Assembly: GCA_002844335.1 (NCBI GenBank)
Contig: CP019154.1
Coordinates: 124,001 to 188,000 of the forward strand
Reading direction: 5' to 3'
DNA length: 64,000 nt
DNA from: Haloarcula taiwanensis
Lineage (GTDB): Archaea; Halobacteriota; Halobacteria; Halobacteriales; Haloarculaceae
Every line of letters starts with the position of its first letter. The stretch's first letter is position 1. This document shows, piece after piece, positions 1 to 9,206 of the stretch. Position numbers and translations under genes: made by a program. Under the pieces are notes generated by a model, which saw nothing but the letters and a program-made list of their open reading frames with translations, ran no database searches and was not told where the DNA came from.

Positions 1-1
1 C

Positions 2-166
2 GACGGTATCGAGGCAAAGGGGCTGGAGGACGGCGAACTGCGCGTCGAGCGCTCGCCGGTCAAGGGCAAGCTCGCCCGCTCGACGCCGGAGCTCATCGTT
101 GAGAAGCTCGCCGACGACGGAACCAAGGATGGCTTCTACGGCGACCTGCTCGAAAAGTTCGAGTAG
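2..166 (+). CDS. C-terminal fragment of an unidentified protein
   Basis: An open frame enters from the left edge and stops with TAG at 164-166, giving 54 residues rich in Glu, Asp and Lys and ending LLEKFE. The codon usage is GC-rich at third positions like the rest of the window, so it is probably the real end of a gene. I do not recognise the family. Only 84 bp separate it from the following Orc1/Cdc6 gene. Confidence 0.6.
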   Translation, partial: DGIEAKGLEDGELRVERSPVKGKLARSTPELIVEKLADDGTKDGFYGDLLEKFE

Positions 167-250
167 CGACGGCCGGCGAAACCGCGCCCCTCGCGCACCT
201 GTCACTGCTCGTGAAGCTGTGGCAAATGGTTAAGTGCGCCGCGAAGCTCG

Positions 251-1387
251 GTGAAAGTGATGAGCGACGACCCCGAGGACCGGATGCTCGGCTGGGACGA
301 GTCCGTCTTTCGGGACGAACACGTCTTCGAAATCGACTGGCTCCCGGAGACGTTCAAACACCGGGACACACAGATGGAGACGCTGAAGTACGCGCTCCGG
401 CCGGCCGTCCGGGGGTCGCGCCCGCTCAACGTCATCGCCCGCGGGCCGCCGGGGACGGGGAAGACGACGGCCGTCCAGATTCTGTTCGACGAACTCACCG
501 CACAGACGGACGTGAAAACCGTCCGGGTGAACTGCCAGATGGACTCGACGCGCTACGCCGTCTTCTCGCGGCTGTTCGCCGAGATATTCGACTACGAGCC
601 GCCGTCCTCTGGAATATCGTTCAAGAAATTGTTCTCACAGATCACCAACAAACTGGTCGAGGAAGACGAGGTGCTCGTCGTCGCCCTTGACGACGTGAAC
701 TACCTATTCTACGAGAGCGAGGCCAGCGACACGCTGTACTCGCTGTTGCGCGCCCACGAAGCCCACTCGGGCGCGAAAATCGGCGTCATCTGCGTCTCCT
801 CTGATCTCGAGCTCGACGTCATCGACGCGCTCGATACCCGCGTCCAGTCCGTGTTCCGGCCCGAGGAGGTGTATTTCAACCCTTACGGACAGGCCGAAAT
901 CGCAGATATCCTGGGCGAGCGCGCCGACCGGGGGTTCAACGAAGGCGTCGTCGGTCCCACGGTGCTCGACCGCGTCGCCGAACTGACCGAGGAACAGGGC
1001 GGCGACCTCCGGGTCGGTATCGACCTCCTGCGCCGGGCCGGAATGAACGCCGAACGGCGCGCCTCCCGCTCCGTCGAGACCGAGGACGTCGAGGCGGCGT
1101 ACGACAAGTCTAAATACGTTCACCTGTCCCGCCGGCTGCGGGAACTGTCCGACTCCGAGACTGCGCTCGTGGAGGTCATCGCCGCCCACGACGGCCAGCA
1201 GGCCGGCGACATCTACGACGCCTTCTCCGAGCAGACGGACCTGGGGTACACCCGCTACTCTGAGATAATCAACAAGCTCGACCAGCTTGACATCATCGAT
1301 GCCGAGTACACCGATGTCGAGGGCCGGGGCCGCTCGCGGGAGCTGACGCTCAACTACGACGCCGACGCGGTGCTAGAGCGGCTGTAA
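251..1387 (+). CDS. Orc1/Cdc6 family replication initiator-like AAA+ ATPase
   Basis: A 378-residue protein with Walker A GPPGTGKT near residue 65, Walker B VVALDDVN near 143, and a C-terminal winged-helix region, the layout of archaeal Orc1/Cdc6 proteins that bind replication origins and help load MCM. The length is normal for the family. The start is GTG at 251; ATG at 260 (MSDDPED) is equally possible. Haloarchaea carry many Orc1/Cdc6 paralogues and not all sit beside an origin. I saw no convincing origin recognition boxes in the flanking spacers (167-250, 1388-1555), so this may be a paralogue that acts elsewhere. Confidence 0.92.
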   Translation: MKVMSDDPEDRMLGWDESVFRDEHVFEIDWLPETFKHRDTQMETLKYALRPAVRGSRPLNVIARGPPGTGKTTAVQILFDELTAQTDVKTVRVNCQMDSTRYAVFSRLFAEIFDYEPPSSGISFKKLFSQITNKLVEEDEVLVVALDDVNYLFYESEASDTLYSLLRAHEAHSGAKIGVICVSSDLELDVIDALDTRVQSVFRPEEVYFNPYGQAEIADILGERADRGFNEGVVGPTVLDRVAELTEEQGGDLRVGIDLLRRAGMNAERRASRSVETEDVEAAYDKSKYVHLSRRLRELSDSETALVEVIAAHDGQQAGDIYDAFSEQTDLGYTRYSEIINKLDQLDIIDAEYTDVEGRGRSRELTLNYDADAVLERL

Positions 1388-1555
1388 GACACTGTATTGG
1401 TTTGTTTACGTCGGTGGAAAATCCGCCCCCTGTCTGGAGACAACAGATAGCTTTCCGGACTCTGTCTGGGGTTATGACTGCTATAGATTCTTTGCTAGGA
1501 GTTAGAGGCACTATTCCGAAAGATAATTTAATATCTAACTATATATTTTGAATAG

Positions 1556-2413
1556 ATGAAGCGGCGAAATTATATTGCCAGCTTGGGGAGCGGTCTCACG
1601 CTGCTGGCCGGGTGTGCTACGGGAGAAGGGAGCGGTGAGGGCGAGACGAACTCGACAGCGACGGAGACGGAAACCGCCACCGAAACGCCGACACCGACGC
1701 CGACACCGGAGCCTGACCCGAAAGCAGTCATCACCGATGCAGGGTTGATCCGAGAACGGGGCCGGTACACCGATCTGGCACGGAGTATTAGTGGCGTTGG
1801 CCTTGGCGGCGAGGCTATTGTCGGGATAGAATACAAGCTCCCGGTCAAAGACGGTGCCGTATCGGCTATTACCCAGGCAACGGTGTACGACGACGAGGGT
1901 ACCCAGCTTACCCAGTCGTCGATGGATACCGACAAAGTTGTACAGGACGAATCGGAGTTCATCTCACGACAAGGGTGGTTCGCGGTCGAAACAGATGACT
2001 GGACCACCGGGAGCCACACGATAGAACTGGTCATCAACGCCACAAACTACGGGACAACCAGTGACCCAATGTCCGTCGAGTTTGATGTCGTTAAGCCACT
2101 GGGTCCCGAGGATGTCGAACTTGAACTGGTCGAGAAACCGACGACCATCAGGGTAAACAAGGAGTTTGACCTGACGTACAACATCCGGAATGTGAGTGAC
2201 AGGGACTCGAGCCTCGTCGTGGACACAGTATTCATCGATCATCAAGAGCTAGAAGGAATTGAACTCGAACGGGACATCACTGGGAACATCCCGAAGGGTG
2301 GCCGGGAGCAGTTCGACGAAGCGGACCTCTCATTCAGAGTGGCCGGCGAGTTCACATACCAGATTCCGGAACTCGACGTAGAGTTCCCGTTCACGATTAA
2401 ACCGCCGAAATAG
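1556..2413 (+). CDS. Tat-exported haloarchaeal lipoprotein
   Basis: 285 residues. The N-terminus has a twin-arginine start (MKRRNY), a hydrophobic stretch and a lipobox LAGC with the lipidated Cys at residue 20. A low-complexity Thr/Glu/Pro linker follows (about 22-55), a common stalk in haloarchaeal surface lipoproteins. The rest is beta-rich and acidic and resembles immunoglobulin-like extracellular domains, but I cannot assign a function. The preceding 170 bp are AT-rich, with TATA-like sequence about 30 nt before the ATG, which fits a leaderless transcript. Confidence 0.8.
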   Translation: MKRRNYIASLGSGLTLLAGCATGEGSGEGETNSTATETETATETPTPTPTPEPDPKAVITDAGLIRERGRYTDLARSISGVGLGGEAIVGIEYKLPVKDGAVSAITQATVYDDEGTQLTQSSMDTDKVVQDESEFISRQGWFAVETDDWTTGSHTIELVINATNYGTTSDPMSVEFDVVKPLGPEDVELELVEKPTTIRVNKEFDLTYNIRNVSDRDSSLVVDTVFIDHQELEGIELERDITGNIPKGGREQFDEADLSFRVAGEFTYQIPELDVEFPFTIKPPK

Positions 2414-2419
2414 CACGCC

Positions 2420-3205
2420 TCACTCCATCTTCTCGAACGTCGTCTCGGCCCACTGGACGGCGTAGTCAGCGCCGTACTCCAGATAGGCATCTGTGTCGAG
2501 CGCGGCAAACGGCGCGGGCAGATCGAGTCCGTGCTTGACGCCGCTGCAAGCGAGTTCGGCGGCCGCGGCGAACTCCGTCTGCCCCTGCGCGATCTCGCTG
2601 GGGAGGTCGTCGAGGCGGGGCTGCAGGCGCTCGCCGGCGTCGTCCCACGCCGCGTACAGATCCGGATAGTCGTCGGCCCAGTCGGCGAACTCCGCGCGGG
2701 TCTGGAGCCCGAGGTACGCCGTGTACACCGCCGCTGCGAGCTGATACCGGGCGTTCGCATCGAGGTAATCCTCGGTAGCGGTCACGAAATCCGGATAGCG
2801 CTCGCCGAAGAAGCCAAGGAAATGTTCCGGCTCGTCGAGACTGACCTCGACGAGCGCCTCGGCGATGAGAAACGAGACGAAGTCATCGGGCGACGTCTCC
2901 AGCCGCGGCTTGACGAACACGCAGGGCGGGACCGTCTGGCGCGTCCAGGCGACGCCGCCGTCGCCGGGCATCCCGATGGTGAGGCTGTTACCGATGTACT
3001 CCTGTAGCACCTCTGGCGCTGTGGTCGGAAGCCACGCACCGTCGTAGGAGATCTGATCGAGGCTGTCGGTCACCAGCAGGAGTTCTTCGGCGACTGCGGG
3101 GTCCAGTGTCTCGAAGTCGCGGTCGCAGTTCAGTACGAGCGCCTCCGGGGCGTAGGCCTCACGTACTGCCGGCAATTCGCCGGTCAGTGAACGCTCGGTG
3201 AACAT
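2420..3205 (-). CDS. conserved haloarchaeal protein of unknown function
   Basis: 261 residues, acidic, with no signal peptide and no obvious membrane segment. It is predicted mostly helical, with a conserved-looking central stretch (FVKPRLE, LDEPEHFLGFFGERYP). I believe it belongs to a haloarchaea-only family that Pfam calls DUF7089, but that is from memory. It ends 7 nt from the convergent lipoprotein gene. The 31-residue membrane protein gene lies directly upstream on the same strand, so the two are probably co-transcribed. No function can be stated. Confidence 0.75.
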   Translation of the reverse strand: MFTERSLTGELPAVREAYAPEALVLNCDRDFETLDPAVAEELLLVTDSLDQISYDGAWLPTTAPEVLQEYIGNSLTIGMPGDGGVAWTRQTVPPCVFVKPRLETSPDDFVSFLIAEALVEVSLDEPEHFLGFFGERYPDFVTATEDYLDANARYQLAAAVYTAYLGLQTRAEFADWADDYPDLYAAWDDAGERLQPRLDDLPSEIAQGQTEFAAAAELACSGVKHGLDLPAPFAALDTDAYLEYGADYAVQWAETTFEKME

Positions 3206-3301
3206 CTACGCCGAGAACAGGACGAGGTTGATGACGATGCCGATCGACAGCAGTGCTGACACGCCGATTGTTCCGAGGACGATTTTCGTGGCCTTGCTCA
3301 T
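3206..3301 (-). CDS. 31-residue single-pass membrane microprotein
   Basis: A very short frame encodes a basic N-terminus (MSKATK) followed by one hydrophobic segment that fills the rest of the peptide and ends LVLFSA. It lies directly upstream of the gene at 2420-3205, with no spacer between its stop codon and that gene's start. Small proteins of this design are frequent in haloarchaea. The support is the clean transmembrane profile and the tight spacing. The role is unknown. Confidence 0.55.
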   Translation of the reverse strand: MSKATKIVLGTIGVSALLSIGIVINLVLFSA

Positions 3302-3372
3302 GTCAATGAGTATCCCGGGCCAGACATTAAAACTTGAGAAACGATTTTCTGGGTCCACAGCGTTCGTCGAGT

Positions 3373-3759
3373 ATGCGCCGCGAACGCACCTCGACAGGCA
3401 CTGCCTGGGAGCAGCAGGTCGGGTACTCGCGGGCGATACGTGCGGGTGACACTGTTCGTGTTGCCGGCACCATCGCCACGGACGACGACGGCGAGGTCGT
3501 CGCGCCGGGTGACCCGTACGAACAGACGAAACACGCCTTCGGTATCGTCGCGGATGCACTGACGACTCTCGACGCCGACATCGAGGACGTCGTCCAGACC
3601 CGAATGTACGTCACTGACATCGACGATCAGGAACAGGTCGGCGAGGCCCACAGCGAATTCTTCGGCGACGTCCGTCCCGTGGCGACGATGGTCGAGGTGA
3701 GTGGGCTGGCAACACCAGAGGCCGCCGTCGAGGTCGAAGCCGTCGCGCAGGTCGAGTGA
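3373..3759 (+). CDS. RidA/YjgF/YER057c-family protein
   Basis: 128 residues from the ATG at 3373 (MRRERTS); the frame is open further upstream, but those codons look non-coding. The features fit the Rid family: AGTIATD early, a GDPYEQTKHAFGIV segment, the TRMYVTDI strand and the C-terminal stretch VEVSGLATPEAAVEVEAVAQ. RidA proteins are trimers that hydrolyse reactive enamines and imines formed by PLP enzymes. The canonical Arg in the TRMYVTD strand, which binds carboxylates in active deaminases, is present, so activity is plausible. Confidence 0.9.
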   Translation: MRRERTSTGTAWEQQVGYSRAIRAGDTVRVAGTIATDDDGEVVAPGDPYEQTKHAFGIVADALTTLDADIEDVVQTRMYVTDIDDQEQVGEAHSEFFGDVRPVATMVEVSGLATPEAAVEVEAVAQVE

Positions 3760-3783
3760 TGCTGGGCCGGGGTGCCGTCTTGA

Positions 3784-5313
3784 TTACTTGTCAGTCCTGC
3801 CGACACCCGCACGGTGGGCGACGGCACGCCACTTTCCGGAGCGGAACCGACCCACATTGACAGCGGCTTTCAAATAGAAATCCCCGATTAGCGCGGCGAA
3901 GATAGCCGGAAGGCCGAGTCCCAGTCCCGGGGAGAACGAAACGCCAGTCACGGGGATTGCTATGACGAACGCCGTCGGTAACGCGAGCGCTGCGACCGGC
4001 AGGCGGTAACAGTAGCTTCCGAGTACCGTTCCGTACAGCGGCCACCGGGTGTCACCAGCACCGCGAAGGCTTCCGCGCATCGTCCGCGAGACGGAGAAGC
4101 CGGCGACGAGCAGCCCGAAGACGCGGACAAACGTCGCCGCCAGGTCCGGGTAGGCGGTCCCGAACAGAGCAACGATCGGCCGGGCGAACACCACGAGAAG
4201 TAGTGCGACAGTGAGCTGGACCGCGAGTGCAACCCCGAGCGACTGCCAGCCGTACGCCGTCGCCTCTTTCGGGTCATCTGCGCCCAGCGACTGCCCAACC
4301 AGTGTCGACGCGGCGGTCGCATAGCCCCACGCTGGCATCAGCGCGAGTAGCATGACCCGGCGACCGATGGCGTACGCCGCGAGTGTCGGGGTGCCGAGTA
4401 CGCCGAGAATGAACAGAAACGGAAACCGGCCAAAGGTCTGGAGCAGGCGCATTCCCGACAGCGGAAGTGCGACACGGACGAGTTCGGCGAGTAGTCCGAG
4501 GTCGAACTGTTTGCCACCGAGCGGCAGCGCCGTCGCGTACCGACCGGAGGCCAACAGCACGAAAAAGATGACTGCAGCGAGCGTGTTCGCTGCGACAGTC
4601 CCCCAGGCGGCTCCCGCGATTCCCATCGGTGCAACCGGCCCCAGGCCGAATATCAGCACACCGTTGAGCCCGACGTTGGTCGGCACAGTCAGCAACCGGA
4701 CGTACATCGGCGTCCGCGTGTCGGCGCTCCCCGCGAGGGCGCGTGCGGCGACCATACTCCAGAACCGCGGCACCATCGACAGCATCACAATTGCGAGATA
4801 CGTCGCGCCGTACTGGATCGCGGCCGGGTCATTGGAGAGACTATCGAGCAGTGCAGTCGGATACACCCACGCGATAGCAGTCAGTGGCAACGATAGCACG
4901 ATTGCGAGCCACAGCGACTGCTTGACAGCCAGATTTGCTCGCTCCGGCTCGCCGCTCCCCTGCAGGCGAGAGACGACGCTTATTGTCCCGGAGGAGACAG
5001 CGAGCGCAAGTCCGAATCCCACGAAGTAGTACTGAAACCCCAGCTCGAGACCGGCCAGTGCGGCGTCACCCAGCGCCAGACCGACCATCAGAAAGTCCGC
5101 AAGCCGCAACAGGATTCGCAGACCTCCGGTGACCATCACCGGCGCGGCCAGGTCTGTCGCCTCGATGGCCCGGTCCCGGTCGACAGCATCCAATCTGGAG
5201 AGCGCGACTGGGACGGTGCGTACCAGCCGGCGGAGGGCGTCGCCGAGCACAGTTGTGTCACGGCGGGCAGGCAAACGTAGCTTACGACTCCGTGCCCCTG
5301 TAGAGTTGCACAC
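3784..5313 (-). CDS. MATE family efflux transporter
   Basis: Up to 509 residues with about 12 hydrophobic segments in two similar halves, as in MATE/DinF-type cation-coupled drug and metabolite exporters. Typical pieces are DFLMVGLALGDAALAGLELG in the first half and the matching IGRRVMLLALMPAWGYA region in the second. The start is uncertain: ATG at 5313 gives a basic N-terminal extension, and GTG at 5250 gives 488 residues, closer to family length. It is divergent from the ABC importer that starts at 5347, leaving almost no room for separate promoters if the longer start is used. Confidence 0.88.
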   Translation of the reverse strand: MCNSTGARSRKLRLPARRDTTVLGDALRRLVRTVPVALSRLDAVDRDRAIEATDLAAPVMVTGGLRILLRLADFLMVGLALGDAALAGLELGFQYYFVGFGLALAVSSGTISVVSRLQGSGEPERANLAVKQSLWLAIVLSLPLTAIAWVYPTALLDSLSNDPAAIQYGATYLAIVMLSMVPRFWSMVAARALAGSADTRTPMYVRLLTVPTNVGLNGVLIFGLGPVAPMGIAGAAWGTVAANTLAAVIFFVLLASGRYATALPLGGKQFDLGLLAELVRVALPLSGMRLLQTFGRFPFLFILGVLGTPTLAAYAIGRRVMLLALMPAWGYATAASTLVGQSLGADDPKEATAYGWQSLGVALAVQLTVALLLVVFARPIVALFGTAYPDLAATFVRVFGLLVAGFSVSRTMRGSLRGAGDTRWPLYGTVLGSYCYRLPVAALALPTAFVIAIPVTGVSFSPGLGLGLPAIFAALIGDFYLKAAVNVGRFRSGKWRAVAHRAGVGRTDK

Positions 5314-5346
5314 AGCGCTTATCTATGCAAATCCCTACCTGTAGAT

Positions 5347-6414
5347 ATGGATCAAATACCCTCTAGGCGGTCGTTTTTGGCCGGCGCTGGGGCTGCTGCC
5401 ACCGCTGGGATTGCTGGGTGTACTGGCCTCGGGATCGGGGACCAGACGCTAACGATGATTGACTGGGGGTACGTCTACAGTAACGGCGTCATCGAAGCCT
5501 TCGAGGAGCGCCACGGGGTAACGGTGGAGCGACAGGCCGCACAGGGATCGGCCGAAACCCTCGCGCAGCTGCGGGCCGGTCGCGCCGATTACGACCTGGT
5601 GCCGCTTGGCAACTACGCGGTGACGCCGGCGATGGAAGAGGGCTATCTCCAGCCGCTCGACCTCGATCAGGTCCCGGCATACGACGACGTGTTCGACTTC
5701 CTGAAAGCGGAGTACTTCGAACAGGACGGCGAGGTGTACGGGATTCCACGGAGCTTTGGGCAGACGCCGCTCGCCGTCAATACCGACATCGTTGAGCAGG
5801 ATGTCACCGCGCTGGCTGACCTCTGGACCGAACCACTGGCCGGTGTCGTCGGCGGTCGCGACGACGCGCGCCTGCAGGTCCTGTACCGAAACGCGGCGAA
5901 AGGCGAGCCACTCAACCCGGCAAGTGCCGACGACGTGGACTTCGACTCGCTCCGTGCCGACCTTATCGACCGGCTGGAACTCACCGCCGGTCTCTGGAAC
6001 AACGGGGGCGAGTCAGAGCAACTCCTCCGCAGTGAGGAGGTCGGCGTCCAGCCGGTCTGGAACTACGTCATCCAGTCGATGCAGTCGGATGGTCTCCCCG
6101 TCGAGCGAGTCTACCCCTCCGAAGGAACGAAAGCGTGGTTCATCCAGCACTGTATCCGGGACGGTGCGGAGAACCCAGAACTGGCACACACCTTCATTCA
6201 GGAGTGGCACACGCAGATGGGCTACAAGTCGCTGATGAAACCGAGCAACATCGCCGTCCCGAACGAGCAGGTGTTCTCCGAACACGATGTCGAGATGGCG
6301 GCGTACGGACTCGACGACCCGGACCAGTTCATCTACGAGGAACCGAAGCCACAGTCGCTCATCGAGCAGTACACCGAGACGTGGAACCGGGCAAAGACGG
6401 AGGCTGATCTGTAG
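5347..6414 (+). CDS. polyamine-type ABC transporter substrate-binding lipoprotein (PotD-like)
   Basis: 355 residues. A Tat signal (SRRSFLAG, Arg 7-8) runs into a lipobox GIAGC with Cys 25, so it should be anchored outside the membrane. The mature part has the periplasmic-binding fold of spermidine/putrescine-type proteins, for example YGIPRSFGQTPLAVN, and PSNIAVPNEQVF near the C-terminus. It is the first gene of a complete importer operon, and its stop overlaps the GTG of the ATPase by 1 nt. The substrate class (polyamine, thiamine or another small cation) is inferred from family resemblance only. Confidence 0.88.
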   Translation: MDQIPSRRSFLAGAGAAATAGIAGCTGLGIGDQTLTMIDWGYVYSNGVIEAFEERHGVTVERQAAQGSAETLAQLRAGRADYDLVPLGNYAVTPAMEEGYLQPLDLDQVPAYDDVFDFLKAEYFEQDGEVYGIPRSFGQTPLAVNTDIVEQDVTALADLWTEPLAGVVGGRDDARLQVLYRNAAKGEPLNPASADDVDFDSLRADLIDRLELTAGLWNNGGESEQLLRSEEVGVQPVWNYVIQSMQSDGLPVERVYPSEGTKAWFIQHCIRDGAENPELAHTFIQEWHTQMGYKSLMKPSNIAVPNEQVFSEHDVEMAAYGLDDPDQFIYEEPKPQSLIEQYTETWNRAKTEADL

Positions 6415-7505
6415 TGAATGCGCTCGCTGTCGACGGTCTCACGAAGACCTTCGACGGAGCGCCTGCTGTCGACGATGTCTCGCTGACTGTCGAGCAGGGG
6501 GAGTTCTTCTCGCTCATCGGACCGTCCGGCTGCGGCAAGACGACGACGCTCCGAATGCTCGCCGGCCTCCTCACGCCGGATTCAGGGCGGGTGCTGCTCA
6601 ACGGGCAGGACGTGACGGACCGGCCCGCCCGCGAGCGGGCGACGAACATGGTGTTTCAGGACCTCGTGTTGTTCCCCCACATGAACGTCGCGGAGAACGT
6701 CGGCTACGGGCTGGCTCGAAGTGGTGTTACAGAGCCGGAGCGCGGACAGCGCGTTGAGGACGCTCTGGCACTGGTCAATCTGGCGGGATTCGGCGACCGT
6801 GACCCGTCTGACCTCTCTGGCGGCCAGCGCCAGCGGGTCGCACTGGCCCGGGCGCTGGTCAACGACCCGGCGATACTGCTGCTTGACGAACCGCTTGCGT
6901 CGCTCGACCGGGCACTCCGAGAGGAGATGCAGGCGGAGTTCCGACGGATTCAGCGCGACAGCGACACGACCTTCCTGTACGTCACACACGACCAAGAGAG
7001 CGCACTGAGTATGTCTGACAGAGTCGCCGTGATGCGGGACGGGCGCATCGTCAACGTCGGCCCCCCTCGCCAGTTGTACACGGACCCGCAGACCCGGTTT
7101 GTCGCGTCGTTTCTCGGCGACGCCACGCTGCTTGAGGGCGACGTCATCAGGCGCGAGGGTGCCGATGTCGTAGTCCAGACCGGCGCTGGTCCGCTTCGGG
7201 CCAACGCAGACGCAACGAGCGACGCCGTGGGCGATGCGGTGACGGTCGCAGTCCGGCCGGAAGCCGTCACCCTCGGCGGCGACCTGACTGGCACCGTCAC
7301 TGATGTCGCGTACAAGGGGTTCTACGAGGAAGCGACCGTCGACTGCGGCGGCGCGGAACTCGTCGTCCGACGCGAACGCAACACGGTGGCGGCCCCGGAC
7401 AACGCGACATCCGCCGACGGCGGTACAGCCCTCCCGTTCCGCGTCGGAGAGACCGTCGAACTGGGCGTCAACCGGGCCGTCCTCGTCAGGGATGAGCGTC
7501 GCTAA
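6414..7505 (+). CDS. ABC transporter ATP-binding protein (PotA-like)
   Basis: 363 residues from a GTG start that shares one base with the upstream stop codon. Walker A GPSGCGKT is at residues 36-43, followed by a Q-loop (VFQDLVLFPHMN), the signature LSGGQRQR, Walker B ILLLDEPLASLD and the switch His in YVTHDQESA. The C-terminal 110 residues form a TOBE-type domain, as in PotA, CysA and MalK ATPases. It energises the importer encoded by 5347-9134. Confidence 0.95.
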   Translation: MNALAVDGLTKTFDGAPAVDDVSLTVEQGEFFSLIGPSGCGKTTTLRMLAGLLTPDSGRVLLNGQDVTDRPARERATNMVFQDLVLFPHMNVAENVGYGLARSGVTEPERGQRVEDALALVNLAGFGDRDPSDLSGGQRQRVALARALVNDPAILLLDEPLASLDRALREEMQAEFRRIQRDSDTTFLYVTHDQESALSMSDRVAVMRDGRIVNVGPPRQLYTDPQTRFVASFLGDATLLEGDVIRREGADVVVQTGAGPLRANADATSDAVGDAVTVAVRPEAVTLGGDLTGTVTDVAYKGFYEEATVDCGGAELVVRRERNTVAAPDNATSADGGTALPFRVGETVELGVNRAVLVRDERR

Positions 7506-8334
7506 CGCACCCGGTCGGCTCCGGGACTGGCTGGTCGCCGGCAGCCCACTCTTGCTGGCACTGGCCCTAGGCGTGTTTCCGCTCCTGACACTGTTCGTCG
7601 AGAGCATTGGTCCCGGCCTTGGCAGCGAGAATTACGCGGAAGTGCTGTCGCCCCTATACCGCGGCGCACTGCTGTACTCTATCGGCGTCGGTGTCGGCGT
7701 CACTGCCATCTGTCTCGCCGTCGCGTATCCGATTACGTACTGGATTGCCCACCGGTGTCCGGACCGGTACCGGCTCGTCGCGCTGGTCTCGGTGACGTTG
7801 CCGCTGTGGCTCAATTACGTGGTGCTCAACTACGCCTGGGTGTGGATTCTGGCCCGGGGCGGCGTGGTGAACCGAATCCTCGTCGGGACGGGTCTCCTCG
7901 ATTCGTCGCTTGACCTCCTGTACAACAACATCTCGATGACCATCGGGTTCGTGTACATCTACCTGCCCTACGTCGTGTTGACGATGTACGTCTCGATGGA
8001 GCGATTCGATTACCAGCTCATCGAGGCCGCGCGGGACCTCGGTGCGAGTGACATTCGAGTGTTTCTCGACGTCGTGCTCCCGCGAACACTTCCCGGCGCG
8101 GCGGCGGCGACACTCATCGTCTACGCACGCATCGCCGGCGCGTTTGCAACTCCTGAAATCCTCGGCAGTCCCGGGAACGTCATGATCGCACGGCTCGTCG
8201 TGCAGGCGTTCCGGCAGTACACGAACTACGGGTTCGCGGCGGCGCTGTCGTTCGTGTTCCTGCTGCTGGTGCTTGGAACGCTCGGACTCGGAGCGCTTTC
8301 GCCGCGGGTCAGACAGGAGTTACGACAATGGTGA
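7492..8334 (+). CDS. ABC transporter permease (PotB-like)
   Basis: 280 residues with about six membrane segments. The ATG at 7492 overlaps the ATPase gene by 14 nt and was chosen because the preceding in-frame codons lie inside that gene. The cytoplasmic EAA coupling loop is clear (IEAARDLGASDIRVFLDVVL). The N-terminal half contains PLLTLFVESI and a periplasmic loop before the core. It pairs with the second permease as the membrane heterodimer of the importer. Confidence 0.93.
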   Translation: MSVANAPGRLRDWLVAGSPLLLALALGVFPLLTLFVESIGPGLGSENYAEVLSPLYRGALLYSIGVGVGVTAICLAVAYPITYWIAHRCPDRYRLVALVSVTLPLWLNYVVLNYAWVWILARGGVVNRILVGTGLLDSSLDLLYNNISMTIGFVYIYLPYVVLTMYVSMERFDYQLIEAARDLGASDIRVFLDVVLPRTLPGAAAATLIVYARIAGAFATPEILGSPGNVMIARLVVQAFRQYTNYGFAAALSFVFLLLVLGTLGLGALSPRVRQELRQW

Positions 8335-9134
8335 GCCGCGTCACGCGGCTGGCCGAACGCGGTGCCGGGCGGCTCCCGGGCATCGTTGTCGCGCTGGCGC
8401 TCGTGTTCCTGTACACTCCCGTTCTCGTCATCGGGTACCTGTCGCTCTCACCCGCTGGCCAGCCGACGATTCCCATCGACGGGTTCTCGCTCCGGTGGTA
8501 CACCGCGGTCCTGACTGATACCCGGTTTATCCGTGCGCTACTGACGAGTCTCGGCATCGGCGTCGTCACAGCCGTTGTCGGTACTGCGCTGGGGCTGGCC
8601 GGCGCATACGTGATTGTTCGGAGCCAACTCTCCCAGATTGCCCGTCGAACCATCGCCGTGATTATCGCCCTGCCGCTGTTCGTTCCGACGGTCGTCGTCG
8701 CCTTCGGTATCGGACGCGCTAGCGCGCTCGTCGGCCTCGGCTACGGGTACCTTCCGGTCGTTCTCGGCCACTTGTTCTGGGTACTCCCGTTCACTACGTT
8801 CCTCATTGCTGCCCGCTACGCGGAGCTCGACGACCGCCTCTCGGCTGCGGCCCGCGACCTCGGTGCCGATGACCGGACTGTGTTCAGGACGATCACGGTG
8901 CCGTTGCTGTGGCCGGCACTGACGGCGAGTGTGTTGTTCGCGTTCGCGCTCTCGTTCAACGAGTTTCTCATCACCTTCTTCCTCGCCGGGTCGAGCGTGA
9001 CGACGGTCCCGCTGGAAATATTCGGCAAGGTCAGAATCGGTGCCACGGCCTTCCTGAATGCGGCGAGTGTGCTCGTCATCGTTGTCAGCGCTGTGGCGGC
9101 CGGTGTGGCTTCGACACTGCGCCGTCCTGTGTGA
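8328..9134 (+). CDS. ABC transporter permease (PotC-like)
   Basis: 268 residues with six predicted membrane helices and an EAA loop (SAAARDLGADDRTVFRTIT). The LSFNEFLITFFLAG segment is typical of PotC-type permeases. It overlaps the first permease by 7 nt, and the four transporter genes form one tightly coupled operon. The SBP-ATPase-permease-permease order and the TOBE-type ATPase support a spermidine/putrescine-like family. No polyamine-metabolism gene lies alongside to confirm the substrate. Confidence 0.93.
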   Translation: MVSRVTRLAERGAGRLPGIVVALALVFLYTPVLVIGYLSLSPAGQPTIPIDGFSLRWYTAVLTDTRFIRALLTSLGIGVVTAVVGTALGLAGAYVIVRSQLSQIARRTIAVIIALPLFVPTVVVAFGIGRASALVGLGYGYLPVVLGHLFWVLPFTTFLIAARYAELDDRLSAAARDLGADDRTVFRTITVPLLWPALTASVLFAFALSFNEFLITFFLAGSSVTTVPLEIFGKVRIGATAFLNAASVLVIVVSAVAAGVASTLRRPV

Positions 9135-9206
9135 GTGGTTCCAGCCGCCAATCTGCTCTGCGACCCAGCGGCACGCTTTTGTGACCGAGCGGCGAGCGAC
9201 GTAGTG

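Noticed and set aside
1388-1555. Possible replication origin beside the Orc1/Cdc6 gene
   Set aside because: The spacer is AT-rich in its second half, but I see no pair of inverted origin recognition boxes; the GGTGGAAAATCCGCCCCC stretch is only a weak resemblance. AT-richness is explained by the lipoprotein promoter.
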